This document shows positions 17,153 to 25,695 of a stretch of DNA of 64,000 bases, in pieces. The notes under the pieces are model-generated. The model saw only the letters and a program-made list of their open reading frames with translations. It was not told the origin of the DNA and searched no databases. Made by a program: the position numbers and the translations under genes. This stretch comes from Chryseosolibacter sp044507775 (GTDB taxonomy: Bacteria > Bacteroidota > Bacteroidia > Cytophagales > Cyclobacteriaceae): assembly GCA_044507775.1 (NCBI GenBank), contig JBIQIY010000003.1:62001-126000 (forward strand). The letters are read 5' to 3'. Position 1 is the first letter of the stretch. Each line of letters starts with the position of its first letter.

Positions 17153-20100
17153 ACACTAGGTCCTTATGGGTTTGGGGTTGGGATGGCGTGGCCGGTAGGT
17201 CATCGCCGAAGTCAACCTGTTTCCGGCGGCGCGAAAGGAATGTATACATCGCAGGAATTACGAACAGGGTTAAGATCAGTGAAAACATGATACCGCCCAC
17301 GATAACAATTCCGAGAGGCTGGCGGCTTGTCGCCGCGTCGCCCAACGAAAGGGCTATGGGAAGAGAACCCAGTGCCATGGCGAAGCTCGTCATCAGGATC
17401 GGGCGAAGCCGCAGCCTCGCCGCTTCAAGAACGGCATCGAATTTCGAAAGCCCCTCTTCACGCTTCTGATTGGCAAACTCCACGATCAGGATTCCGTTTT
17501 TCGTCACCAGCCCGATGAGCATGATCATCCCGATCTGCGAAAATATGTTCAGGGTCTGTCCAAATATCTTCAATGAAATGTAGGCGCCGCAGATAGCGAG
17601 CGGAACGGTAAACATGATGATCAGCGGATCAACGAAGCTTTCAAACTGAGCGGCCAGGATAAGGTAGATCAGCACAAGCGCGAGAAGGAAAGCGAATGAA
17701 GTGTTTCCGGCGCTTTCCGCAAAGTCGCGCGAGTTGCCGGCCAGCGAGGTCGAGAACGTATCATCGAGAAGTTGCCTGGAGATCTCGTGCATGGCCTCGA
17801 TACCATCACCCACCGTTTTTCCAGGGGCCAGGCCGGCCGAAACTGTGGCAGACTTATAGCGATTGAAATGGTACAGGCTCGGAGGCGTTGTAGACTCTCG
17901 TACGGTCACGACGTTATCAATCGAAATCAGCTGTCCGGAACTGGTGCGCACAAAAAGCGATTTCAGGTCGTCCGGATCATCGCGATTGATGCGCGTAACT
18001 TGTCCCATGACCTGATACTGCTTTCCATCCTTCGTGAAATATCCGAACCTGAGATTGCTATACGCGAGCTGCAGCGTCTGCGCGATATCCTGAACACTGA
18101 TGCCAAGCTGAGAGGCTTTCAGGCGGTTGATCTCGACCAGCAACTCCGGCTTGTTGAATTTGAGATCGGTATCCACGCCCTGGAAAGTCGGGTGGTTGTT
18201 CGCAGCTTCCAGGAACTTGGGAAGCACCTCGCGAATCTTTTCAAAGTTATTGTTTTGCAAAACGAACTGAACGGGCATGCCTCCTCTCCGGTTAACCTGA
18301 ATCGTCTGGTCCTGCATGACGAACAAGCGACCTTCCGGGAACAAGTTGAGATTCCGGTTGACCATGTCAACGATCTCCTGTTGTGAACGGTCGCGCTCGT
18401 CGGGATCGACCAGCGTTACCCGGACAAATCCGTTGTTGACAGACCCCCCTCCGGAGAAACCAGGCGCCGTCACAGAGAGAGCTGTTCTGTATTCCGGCAC
18501 TGAATCCATGACAAAATCCACCGCGCGTTGAACAAAGGCATCCATGTAATCAAACGAAGTACCTTCCGCCGCCGACATCTGGAAACGGAACTGGCTACGG
18601 TCTTCCATGGGAGCCAGCTCGGACTGGATGTTCCTGTTAATGACGTACACGATCCCAAGACAGACCACGATAATAGCCAGCGCCGCCCAGCGGAATTTCA
18701 TAAAGGACGAAAGCCAGTTCTGGTATCCGTTTTCCATCCCACGGAAGAACGGTTCTGTCTTATGGTAGAACCATGAATGCTTGTGCTGTTTTCGGGTCAA
18801 CAAGACACTCAACACAGGCGTTAACGTCAGTGAAACAAAGCAGGAAACAAGCACCGCCCCTGCCACTACAATTCCAAACTCCTTGAACAATCGCCCGACA
18901 AACCCTTCGAGAAAAAGGATCGGCAAGAACACAACTGCGAGCGTGATAGAAGTAGAGATGACGGCAAAGAAGATTTCCTTTGATCCTTCTCGCGCCGCGC
19001 GATATTTGTTCATCCCGCCTTCCAGTTTCTTGTAAATGTTTTCCGTTACGACGATACCGTCATCCACAACAAGGCCAGTCGCAAGCACGATCCCCAGCAT
19101 GGTCAATACATTGATGGAGAAACCAAGAAGGTACATGATGTAGAACGTGGCTATCAGAGAGACGGGTATATCGATGAGCGGCCGCATGGCGATCAGGAAA
19201 TCGCGGAAGAAGAGGTATATGATAAGGACCACCAGGAGGAAGGAAATTACCAGCGTTTCCTGCACCTCGGAAATCGACCGCTTGATGAAAACAGTCTGAT
19301 CCATCGCGATGTTCAGCTTGATGTCTTCGGGCACTTCATCCTTGATCTGGTCAAGGCGGCGGTAAAACTCGTCGGATATTTCGACATAGTTGGATCCGGG
19401 GAGTGGATTCAAGGCAAGGCCCACCATCGCGACATTGCTTTCCCGCAGGACGGACTCTTCGTTTTCAGGACCGAGTATTGCTTGCCCAACGTCCTTCAAC
19501 CGGATGTCGCCGGTCCCTTCCGATTTGATGATGACATTGTTAAAGTCCTCTTCGGTGTAAAGTCTCCCAAAGGTCCGCACCGTAAGCTCCGTCGCCATTC
19601 CAGTGATCTTTCCCGACGGCAATTCGATGTGTTGCCGGTTCAATGCCGTTTGAACGTCGAGTGGTGTAAGACTATATGCGCTCAGCTTCGCCGGGTCAAG
19701 CCAAAGGCGCATGGCGTATCTTTTCTCACCCCAAATACGGATACTACTCACACCCGGGATGGTCTCGAGTCGTTCAACCAGAACGTTGTTCGCATACTCC
19801 GTCAGCTGCAGCGGGTTGCGCGTATGGCTCTGAACCGTCATCGCGATGATTTGATCGGAACTCGCGTCCTCTTTGGAAACGACGGGAGGGCTGTCGAGGT
19901 CACGCGGCAGTGAGCGGGCCGCCGAGGAAACTTTATCGCGCACGTCGTTGGCGGCAGTCTCCAGGTCCACGCCGAGCTGGAATTCAATGTTGATGTTGCT
20001 TTGACCGACGCTGGAAGACGAGGTTATGTTCTTAATGCCGGGAATACCGTTTACCGACTTCTCTAACGGCTCGGTAATTTGCGATTCGATGATGTCGGCG

Positions 20101-20264
20101 TTGGCACCCGGATAATTCGTGCGCACACTGACGATGGGCGGATCGATCGCCGGGTAATCCCGTACTCCTAAAAAGTTAAAACCGATAACTCCAAACAAGA
20201 CCAGGATGATGTTCATCACAAAAGCCAGAACCGGGCGTCTTAGACTTAATTCGGAGATGTTCAT
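17142..20264 (-). CDS. RND efflux transporter, inner-membrane permease (HAE1-like)
   Basis: A 1040-residue proton-driven pump subunit of usual length with twelve membrane segments and two large periplasmic loops. It begins LSLRRPVLAFVMNIILVLFG. Transmembrane segment 4 contains the proton-relay Asp pair (ATGLVVDDGIVVTENI near residue 400), and the usual GMIMLIGLVTKNGILIVEFA stretch lies near 930. The gene is the middle of an adaptor-pump-channel operon (21331 down to 15833) and starts 17 bases after the adaptor. It is most similar in style to the drug- or toxic-compound exporters rather than to metal (CusA) pumps, because no methionine metal motif is evident. Confidence 0.94.
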   Translation of the reverse strand: MNISELSLRRPVLAFVMNIILVLFGVIGFNFLGVRDYPAIDPPIVSVRTNYPGANADIIESQITEPLEKSVNGIPGIKNITSSSSVGQSNINIEFQLGVDLETAANDVRDKVSSAARSLPRDLDSPPVVSKEDASSDQIIAMTVQSHTRNPLQLTEYANNVLVERLETIPGVSSIRIWGEKRYAMRLWLDPAKLSAYSLTPLDVQTALNRQHIELPSGKITGMATELTVRTFGRLYTEEDFNNVIIKSEGTGDIRLKDVGQAILGPENEESVLRESNVAMVGLALNPLPGSNYVEISDEFYRRLDQIKDEVPEDIKLNIAMDQTVFIKRSISEVQETLVISFLLVVLIIYLFFRDFLIAMRPLIDIPVSLIATFYIMYLLGFSINVLTMLGIVLATGLVVDDGIVVTENIYKKLEGGMNKYRAAREGSKEIFFAVISTSITLAVVFLPILFLEGFVGRLFKEFGIVVAGAVLVSCFVSLTLTPVLSVLLTRKQHKHSWFYHKTEPFFRGMENGYQNWLSSFMKFRWAALAIIVVCLGIVYVINRNIQSELAPMEDRSQFRFQMSAAEGTSFDYMDAFVQRAVDFVMDSVPEYRTALSVTAPGFSGGGSVNNGFVRVTLVDPDERDRSQQEIVDMVNRNLNLFPEGRLFVMQDQTIQVNRRGGMPVQFVLQNNNFEKIREVLPKFLEAANNHPTFQGVDTDLKFNKPELLVEINRLKASQLGISVQDIAQTLQLAYSNLRFGYFTKDGKQYQVMGQVTRINRDDPDDLKSLFVRTSSGQLISIDNVVTVRESTTPPSLYHFNRYKSATVSAGLAPGKTVGDGIEAMHEISRQLLDDTFSTSLAGNSRDFAESAGNTSFAFLLALVLIYLILAAQFESFVDPLIIMFTVPLAICGAYISLKIFGQTLNIFSQIGMIMLIGLVTKNGILIVEFANQKREEGLSKFDAVLEAARLRLRPILMTSFAMALGSLPIALSLGDAATSRQPLGIVIVGGIMFSLILTLFVIPAMYTFLSRRRKQVDFGDDLPATPSQPQTHKDLVYEA

Positions 20265-20281
20265 AAGATTCTTCTATTCGT

Positions 20282-21331
20282 CTATAGGGACGTAACATTT
20301 GTAATTTTGACCTTGGTCTGCGGTCGGATGGCCATCAGGCCCGTTGTAATGACCGTATCCCCAATATTCACGCCATGTAGGATCTCCACAAAGGCTGAAT
20401 CGCGCAGGCCTGTTTCTACCACCGTAAACTGTGCGCTATCTCCTTTGAACAAGATCACTTGCTTGTTGCGGATATTGGGTATCACAGCCTCCGTCGGTAC
20501 AAGCAGTGCTTTGTCGTTCTTCCCAAGCTGAAGGTTTACTTTTGCAAACAAACCGGGTACCAGTTCCTGATTATTTCCGCCGACAACCGCCCTGACCAGC
20601 AACGTCCGTGTGGCCTGGTCGACGTGGTTTTCGGTCGCCATGACAGAGGCGGTATGCTCCTGTTTGCCGCCGTCTACTCTAAATCTGACCTGATAACCTT
20701 TCCCGATATCTTTCGCGTACTTTTCAGGAACGGAAAACTCAAGTTTCAACTGCTCCACTTGCCGGATAGTTGTAACAACATCCGAAGGCGATATATACGA
20801 CCCCAGGCTGATGTTGCGCAGCCCGAGCACGCCGCGATAGGGCGCGCGGATCTCAGTCTTTGAGATCGCGATCTCTGTGCTCTCAATATCCGCGCGGAGA
20901 TTCTCCACTTCAAGTGTGCTTAAGTCATATTCCTGCTGGCTGATACCGTTTATCTCGAGGAGCTCCTTGTTGCGCTCGGCCGTCTTCTCGCGGATCTGAA
21001 GCTGAACCCGCAGTTTTCGAAGCTGTGCCTTGAGATCTTCGTCGAATAACTTCACAAGGATCGTTCCCTTCTCTGCCACAGCTCCTTCACGGATATTCAT
21101 TTGTACTACACGGCCACCGACTTCGGCTCGTATCGCCGTTTCTTCGAAGGGCTTCAAAGTGCCAGGCACTTGCACATTCTCGCTGATCGTGCTTTGGCCC
21201 ACGACAAAGGCGTCAACAGACATCGGCCCCGATAAGCGACCGCGTCCCGAGGAAGTCTGTTCTTTCTTTGAGTCGCAGGCAACCAGTGCAATGATCAATG
21301 TCAGGCAGTACGCCCATGTGAATAACCGCAT
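20282..21331 (-). CDS. RND efflux periplasmic adaptor (membrane-fusion lipoprotein)
   Basis: The periplasmic adaptor of the efflux pump, about 349 residues from the ATG at 21331. I chose this start over the one at 21361 because it yields a compact lipoprotein signal ending in IIALVACDSKKE. It has the lipoyl/barrel halves (IRAEVGGRVVQMNIREGAVAEKG and IEIAISKTEIRAPYRGVLG-like segments) flanking a coiled-coil hairpin at about residues 105-150, and then the beta-barrel and membrane-proximal parts. It is the first gene of the adaptor-pump-channel operon. Confidence 0.92.
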   Translation of the reverse strand: MRLFTWAYCLTLIIALVACDSKKEQTSSGRGRLSGPMSVDAFVVGQSTISENVQVPGTLKPFEETAIRAEVGGRVVQMNIREGAVAEKGTILVKLFDEDLKAQLRKLRVQLQIREKTAERNKELLEINGISQQEYDLSTLEVENLRADIESTEIAISKTEIRAPYRGVLGLRNISLGSYISPSDVVTTIRQVEQLKLEFSVPEKYAKDIGKGYQVRFRVDGGKQEHTASVMATENHVDQATRTLLVRAVVGGNNQELVPGLFAKVNLQLGKNDKALLVPTEAVIPNIRNKQVILFKGDSAQFTVVETGLRDSAFVEILHGVNIGDTVITTGLMAIRPQTKVKITNVTSL

Positions 21332-21386
21332 ATAAGAATTCGATAACGTATTTTCTAACACCCTGTATTTTAAACTCGTTCAAACG

Positions 21387-21992
21387 TCATGCCCTCGTTC
21401 CCACGAACAACTGGTGCAGTTTCAGCACCTGGGGGATTACCAGCGTGACGTCGTCATTTATGATAATGTAATCAGCCTTTTTTACTTTTTCTTCCTCCGG
21501 TAACTGTTTTTCGACGATCTGTGTGAACTGCTCGGCCGTCCGGTGCGCATCTCGTTTCAAAACCCGCTTTTGCCGAACACTTTCCGGTGCGGAAACCACA
21601 ACGATCTTGTCCAGGATACGATAAGAGCCGGATTCAAACAAAAGGGCTGCTTCCTTCAACACGTAGCGCTCGTGGCGGTGAATGCGAACCCAGTTCTCGT
21701 AGTCGGCCCCAACGCGGGGATGGATAAGTTGATTCAGTTTCTCCAGCTTCACATCATCCGAAAAAACCCAGTCCGCCAGCCACTTTCTGTTCAGCGATCC
21801 ATCCGGATGATACGCCAAATCACCGAATTCTTTTTTAATTTGAGATACCAGTATTCCATCGGTGGTCATTAGTCCTTTCGCGTGGCTGTCGGCATCATAG
21901 ACCGATGCCCCGAGATGAGCGAAGATTTTACAGACCAGCGACTTACCGGAGCCAATACCGCCTGTAATGCCGATCTGTAAGGGGATTTCCAC
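21387..21992 (-). CDS. coaE: Dephospho-CoA kinase
   Basis: A 201-residue enzyme for the last step of coenzyme A synthesis, phosphorylating the 3'-hydroxyl of dephospho-CoA. The P-loop ITGGIGSGKSLVCKIFAHLG is at residues 8-27, followed by the substrate-site VYDADSHAK, the lid region and a typical RLLKRD-like VLKRDAHRTAEQF near 150. The gene is separated by three bases from the upstream YbbR-like gene, a pairing common in Bacteroidota. Confidence 0.95.
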   Translation of the reverse strand: MEIPLQIGITGGIGSGKSLVCKIFAHLGASVYDADSHAKGLMTTDGILVSQIKKEFGDLAYHPDGSLNRKWLADWVFSDDVKLEKLNQLIHPRVGADYENWVRIHRHERYVLKEAALLFESGSYRILDKIVVVSAPESVRQKRVLKRDAHRTAEQFTQIVEKQLPEEEKVKKADYIIINDDVTLVIPQVLKLHQLFVGTRA

Positions 21993-21995
21993 CGG

Positions 21996-22940
21996 CTATA
22001 GTTTAACGATGACCGAATCGATCTTCAGGATTGAACTGTAAGGAGGAAGTCCGTCGACACGAGGCATGATCTTCCGCGTACCGCCCTGGAAGTTCCGCAG
22101 ATCGAGTACCGCTCTTATGGAGTCCATCCGTATCGTCTCCATGAAGCTTTCGGGTATGGACAACACTACGGGGATCTTCCCGGAGTTCATGACCTCTGAC
22201 ACTGAGGGCGGGATATTTTCAATGGCGAGCGATATCGAGTCTTCTACCGTTATCATCTCTTCCACATTGAACATCACCGACACCGCAGGTGGTTGCAAAC
22301 TGGTGATGCCTGAGAATGGTAACTCTACGGGAATGCTTCTCACAAAATACTCGTCGATGTTGCGCTGTGGAATCGCCAGCCGCACGGGTTCCCGGATCTT
22401 TTCCACGATTTTCTTCGGGCCGGTCACAAAAGTGGAATCCGGCACGATCGCCACATCGCTGGTAAGGCTGTGGCCCTTCTTCAGGTTGTATTGAACCGAA
22501 TCGACTGCCAGCTTGATCCATTTCCCGACCTTAGGCTCCAGATCGAGATAGATCGTGTCGCTGAGCACGTGATTTATTTCGAGGCCGTTCAGCTGATTTG
22601 TAAAAGAAAACTTCAAACCGCTCCCCACGATCTTCTTCACATCGCCCGGGCGTTCGAGCGGAATCTGCAACGGGTCCAGTTTGACACCCGTACTTCTCTT
22701 GAAAAGCTCCCAGCCGTTGCCCGTTACGTTCAGCCTGACTTCCTTCGGCAGCGCTCCGACCGGGATGAAATTGTCGTTGTCGTAGTCGAATGTAAGCGGG
22801 AAATTTATGTTGGTGGTGTAGGTCTTGTTCAGCGCGTTGAAAAACCAGAAAACCGTGGCAGCGAAAACACACAGTACTACGGCTTTCCAGTTTCTCCTGT
22901 TAAAACGAAGGATGTTGAATATGTTATAGAGTAATCTCAT
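21996..22940 (-). CDS. YbbR-like (CdaR-type) membrane-anchored protein
   Basis: A 314-residue protein with one N-terminal membrane helix (AVVLCVFAATVFWFFNALN, residues about 19-37) and an external part built from YbbR-like beta domains (FPLTFDYDNDNFIPVGALP, PLQIPLERPGDVKKI, VYLDLEPKVGKWIKLAVD). In Firmicutes YbbR/CdaR regulates a cyclic-di-AMP synthase. Here no cyclase gene is adjacent and its role is unknown. It lies between yajC and coaE in a compact housekeeping run. Confidence 0.85.
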   Translation of the reverse strand: MRLLYNIFNILRFNRRNWKAVVLCVFAATVFWFFNALNKTYTTNINFPLTFDYDNDNFIPVGALPKEVRLNVTGNGWELFKRSTGVKLDPLQIPLERPGDVKKIVGSGLKFSFTNQLNGLEINHVLSDTIYLDLEPKVGKWIKLAVDSVQYNLKKGHSLTSDVAIVPDSTFVTGPKKIVEKIREPVRLAIPQRNIDEYFVRSIPVELPFSGITSLQPPAVSVMFNVEEMITVEDSISLAIENIPPSVSEVMNSGKIPVVLSIPESFMETIRMDSIRAVLDLRNFQGGTRKIMPRVDGLPPYSSILKIDSVIVKL

Positions 22941-22994
22941 TAACTGTTGAAGGAACGACAGGCGCCGGGTCCTCGCCCGGATGCAACGGTCAGG

Positions 22995-23306
22995 CTATTT
23001 CTTGTTCGCCTGCTTCGTCGCGTCGAGCGAAATTGCGCTCTTGTTAAACCGGATGCGGCCGCCTTTCTCCACTTCCAGTATGAAGGTATCCCCTTCGAGC
23101 TCTCCTACATATCCATGGGCACCGCCAATGGTTACAACGTAGTCGCCTTTCTTGATATCATCAATGAATTTGCGCTGATCCTTCGCCTTCTTCTGTTGAG
23201 GACGGATCATAAAAAAGTAAAACACCAGAATGATGGCGCCAAAGAATATCAGCTGCGGCACCGCGCTTCCGCCACCGGGTGTGGCTTGTAAAAGGATAGT
23301 TAACAT
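22995..23306 (-). CDS. yajC: Preprotein translocase accessory subunit YajC
   Basis: A 103-residue protein with one membrane helix (PQLIFFGAIILVFYFFMIRP, residues 17-36) followed by a basic QQKKAKDQRKF stretch and a small soluble domain (GDYVVTIGGAHGYVGELEGD). This is the standard YajC layout; YajC associates with SecDF at the Sec translocon. A TAACTTTG promoter element lies 22 bases upstream. Confidence 0.94.
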   Translation of the reverse strand: MLTILLQATPGGGSAVPQLIFFGAIILVFYFFMIRPQQKKAKDQRKFIDDIKKGDYVVTIGGAHGYVGELEGDTFILEVEKGGRIRFNKSAISLDATKQANKK

Positions 23307-23327
23307 ATGGATTAATTAATTAGCTGC

Positions 23328-23335
23328 CAAAGTTA
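23328..23335 (-). promoter_or_regulatory. -7 promoter element upstream of yajC
   Basis: The minus strand reads TAACTTTG, a perfect match to the Bacteroidota -7 consensus TAnnTTTG, 22 bases before the yajC ATG. I see no clear TTTG at the expected upstream distance. Confidence 0.5.
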
Positions 23336-23442
23336 ATTTTTTTAACCGATTATCACTCACCTATTTGCGATGCATTACGGCGAACATTTTTTTCGGCTCA
23401 AAGCCGCGTGTTGAACGGCCGATCTTTACGGCCGGCGGCGCG

Positions 23443-23471
23443 AAAAAACAAAACCCGGGTCAAACCCGGGT
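23443..23471 (-). terminator. Rho-independent terminator after the DUF1573 gene
   Basis: The 8-base palindrome ACCCGGGT occurs at 23453-23460 and 23464-23471 with a 3-base loop. On the minus strand the hairpin is followed by TTTTGTTTTTT. It lies 25 bases past the stop of the DUF1573 gene at 23496 and would end the ytxH-DUF1573 transcript before yajC. Confidence 0.75.
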
Positions 23472-23495
23472 CTTCGTCTTCAGTATTTTCCCAAA

Positions 23496-24038
23496 CTATT
23501 TTCTCACCGGACCCTGGGCAGGCGCCTCAGACTTCGGTTCCACCATCGCCTTAAACCGCAAAACAGTTTGTTTCGGATATGTGTTCGCCGTCACGGTCAC
23601 CGTCTTGTTCTGAATATTCGGTTTGCCGTTGCTATCAAACTTGGCTTTCACAAAGCCGGTACCTCCCGCCGGGACAGGGGTCTTGGTCCACTCCGGGACT
23701 GTACAGCCGCATGATCCCTGCGCACCCTGAATAATGAGCGGCGCATCACCGGTATTCTTGAACTGATAGGTGTATTCAACAACCTGGCCTTCCTTGATGG
23801 TGCCAAAGTCGTGATCCACGGTCTGAAATTCGAACTTCGGAAGAGGGCCATCAGGCTTTTCATCCGTTACGGGCAGCGTAGCAGGAGTGGGAGCAGGCGT
23901 TACCGATTTCTTACCTTCGAGTTCGGCTAATCTGCTTTCAAGTTCCGCTATCTTCTTTTCCGAGTTCCGGTCGTTGCAAGAGGTAAATACCGCCCCCATT
24001 GCAAAAATCATCAAAACCTTGATCCACGTCGTTTTCAT
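23496..24038 (-). CDS. DUF1573 lipoprotein with short coiled coil
   Basis: About 180 residues from the ATG at 24038, chosen because it gives a compact lipoprotein signal (MIFAMGAVFTSCNDRN). The ATG at 24056, directly abutting the previous stop, is also possible. A short coiled coil (KKIAELESRLAELEGKK) follows the lipid anchor, and then the DUF1573 immunoglobulin-like domain with HDFGTIKEGQVVEYTYQFKN and the Cys pair of QGSCGCTVPEW. Members are abundant in Bacteroidota; no function is established. It is co-transcribed with the YtxH-like gene. Confidence 0.88.
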   Translation of the reverse strand: MKTTWIKVLMIFAMGAVFTSCNDRNSEKKIAELESRLAELEGKKSVTPAPTPATLPVTDEKPDGPLPKFEFQTVDHDFGTIKEGQVVEYTYQFKNTGDAPLIIQGAQGSCGCTVPEWTKTPVPAGGTGFVKAKFDSNGKPNIQNKTVTVTANTYPKQTVLRFKAMVEPKSEAPAQGPVRK

Positions 24039-24056
24039 TTCTTTACTGCTTAACAT

Positions 24057-24365
24057 TTAGTTCTTCTTACCACGTATCTGCATTAAAAGTTCATCGACAT
24101 CCTCCAAAAGCTTCTCAGCTTTTGTCTTCGCTTCATCGACAACCTTCTGGCCCTGCGATTTCGCTTCCGATGTCAGGGGAGTTTCTCTCCCGGAGACAAA
24201 ATCATTGATCACATCCTGAAGCATTACACGGTACTTGTCCAGCTGATAGGAAAGTTTTTCCCGCGTATTGGAGCCTTTATCAGGTGCATACAAGATTCCC
24301 AGTATCGCTCCGGTAGCTGCGCCTACTAAAAATGCGAGCAGCGTGTTTCCTCCCTTTTTGCTCAT
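24057..24365 (-). CDS. YtxH domain protein
   Basis: A 102-residue protein with a single glycine/alanine-rich membrane segment (LLAFLVGAATGAILGILYAP, residues 9-28) followed by a long amphipathic helical tail ending in KAEKLLEDVDELLMQIRGKK. This is the YtxH layout, often linked to general stress in other phyla, although the molecular role is unknown. A well-formed promoter lies directly upstream, and the DUF1573 gene follows without a gap. Confidence 0.85.
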   Translation of the reverse strand: MSKKGGNTLLAFLVGAATGAILGILYAPDKGSNTREKLSYQLDKYRVMLQDVINDFVSGRETPLTSEAKSQGQKVVDEAKTKAEKLLEDVDELLMQIRGKKN

Positions 24366-24372
24366 AGGCCTT

Positions 24373-24404
24373 CAAAATTATTATCGGTGAGACTCAATTT
24401 CAAA
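24373..24404 (-). promoter_or_regulatory. Promoter of the ytxH-like/DUF1573 operon
   Basis: The minus strand has TTTG (24404-24401), a 20-base spacer and TAATTTTG (24380-24373), a full match to both Bacteroidota promoter elements. It ends eight bases before the ATG at 24365, so the leader would be only about five bases. Confidence 0.68.
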
Positions 24405-24440
24405 CTTTTAACATTTTTTAACAAATATACGGCTTCAATG

Positions 24441-25580
24441 CTATTTATTATCAATTAGCCCACGGCCGCTCTTTTTTATTTCCCCGGAATCCTGAAGCTC
24501 TTTTGCTATCACATCCAGGATGCCGTTAATGAAATTGCGACTTTTTGGCGTGCTGTACGTTTTGGCCAGCTCGATGTATTCATTGATCGTGACTTTTACC
24601 GGTATGTTCGGGAAACTCAGTAATTCGGCGATAGCCATTTCGAGAATTATCCGATCGGTCAGCGGCAATCTCTCCACTTCCCAGTTGCGGGTATTGCTGG
24701 AGATCAGTTCACGGTGATGGGGTTTTAGATCCGTGGCCGTATTATAAAGCGTTTCAATGAAGTCTTTGTCGTCTTCCCAGTTAAGCGACAAAGTATGCAG
24801 GCTGATCTCTTTCTGGCTTTCGGGTTCAAAGGACTTGACTGTTTTTTCCACAAGCGCTTTCACGATGTCCTTGTCCTCGGCCCATCGGAGGACCTCCTCC
24901 TCATAAAAATCATTGATCACAGTCTTTCCCAGGATCACTTTCTTGAAAAGATGGTTTACGAATTTCTTCTGATCATCCAGGGACGGACTTTTTCGGTCCA
25001 GATAATTCAAATACTCGTTATCCTGACGGACAACATCGCGAAACCAGTGGCGCACGTCCTCGGATTTATTCTGCCAGTGGCGGCCCAGGCGCATGGCATC
25101 CTTCTTCAGCGCTTCGCTGTTTTTCAATGCCTTTATCCAGGTGTTGTTAACAAAATTCTTGTGACTAACTTTCTTGTCAGCCTCGGCGAGTTCGGCGAAA
25201 GCAGTAACCAGGCTCAGGGTGGCGATGTAGTGGTCGTAAATCTTTTCAACCTCGATGACGAGATTCTTGCGGAAGAACTCCGTGTCTTTTTTAACCTGGT
25301 CTTTGTAGAACTTGAGAGCTACCTGAACAGCGCGGGCGATCTTTTCATCATCATGCTCAACTTTCGCTTTGCCCTCGGCAAATGCTTTTTCGAAGATCTT
25401 CAGGCTTTCCTTTTTTTGCTGCTGAAGCAGGATTTTGTCCTGCACTTCCATGGAATTCAGATCCGGCGAAAACGTCTCCACGATTTTCTCCTGACATAAC
25501 TCATAGGTGGCATCCTTGCATTGCTGTAATGCAAAAAGGCTTTGCATTACTTTAATCCGGAGACTTCTTCTGTTCAGCAT
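24441..25580 (-). CDS. nusB: Transcription antitermination factor NusB, long Bacteroidota form
   Basis: A 379-residue protein. The C-terminal part (residues about 245-370) is the conserved NusB fold: LPLTDRIILEMAIAELLSFP, then VKVTINEYIELAKTYSTPKS and FINGILDVIAKEL. The N-terminus begins LNRRSLRIKVMQSLFALQQ, as in normal NusB, but about 200 charged helical residues are inserted between the two, making the protein more than twice the length of the E. coli factor. Long NusB forms are usual in this phylum. NusB joins the antitermination complex on ribosomal RNA transcripts. Confidence 0.9.
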   Translation of the reverse strand: MLNRRSLRIKVMQSLFALQQCKDATYELCQEKIVETFSPDLNSMEVQDKILLQQQKKESLKIFEKAFAEGKAKVEHDDEKIARAVQVALKFYKDQVKKDTEFFRKNLVIEVEKIYDHYIATLSLVTAFAELAEADKKVSHKNFVNNTWIKALKNSEALKKDAMRLGRHWQNKSEDVRHWFRDVVRQDNEYLNYLDRKSPSLDDQKKFVNHLFKKVILGKTVINDFYEEEVLRWAEDKDIVKALVEKTVKSFEPESQKEISLHTLSLNWEDDKDFIETLYNTATDLKPHHRELISSNTRNWEVERLPLTDRIILEMAIAELLSFPNIPVKVTINEYIELAKTYSTPKSRNFINGILDVIAKELQDSGEIKKSGRGLIDNK

Positions 25581-25610
25581 GTTAAAGAACGACGTTAAAG
25601 GTATAAGGAC

Positions 25611-25652
25611 ACAAAAATAAACATCCTGTCAGTGATTTCACTAACAGGATGC
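25611..25652 (-). terminator. Rho-independent terminator after leucine dehydrogenase gene
   Basis: The arms CATCCTGTCAGTGA (25622-25635) and its near-complement (25638-25651, one mismatch) form a 14-base stem with a minimal loop. On the minus strand this is followed by TTTATTTTTGT. It lies about 45 bases past the stop at 25696 and separates this gene from nusB. Confidence 0.75.
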
Positions 25653-25695
25653 CTATAATAATTATTCCATTATTCGGTTCTTTCCTGCCCGGTCG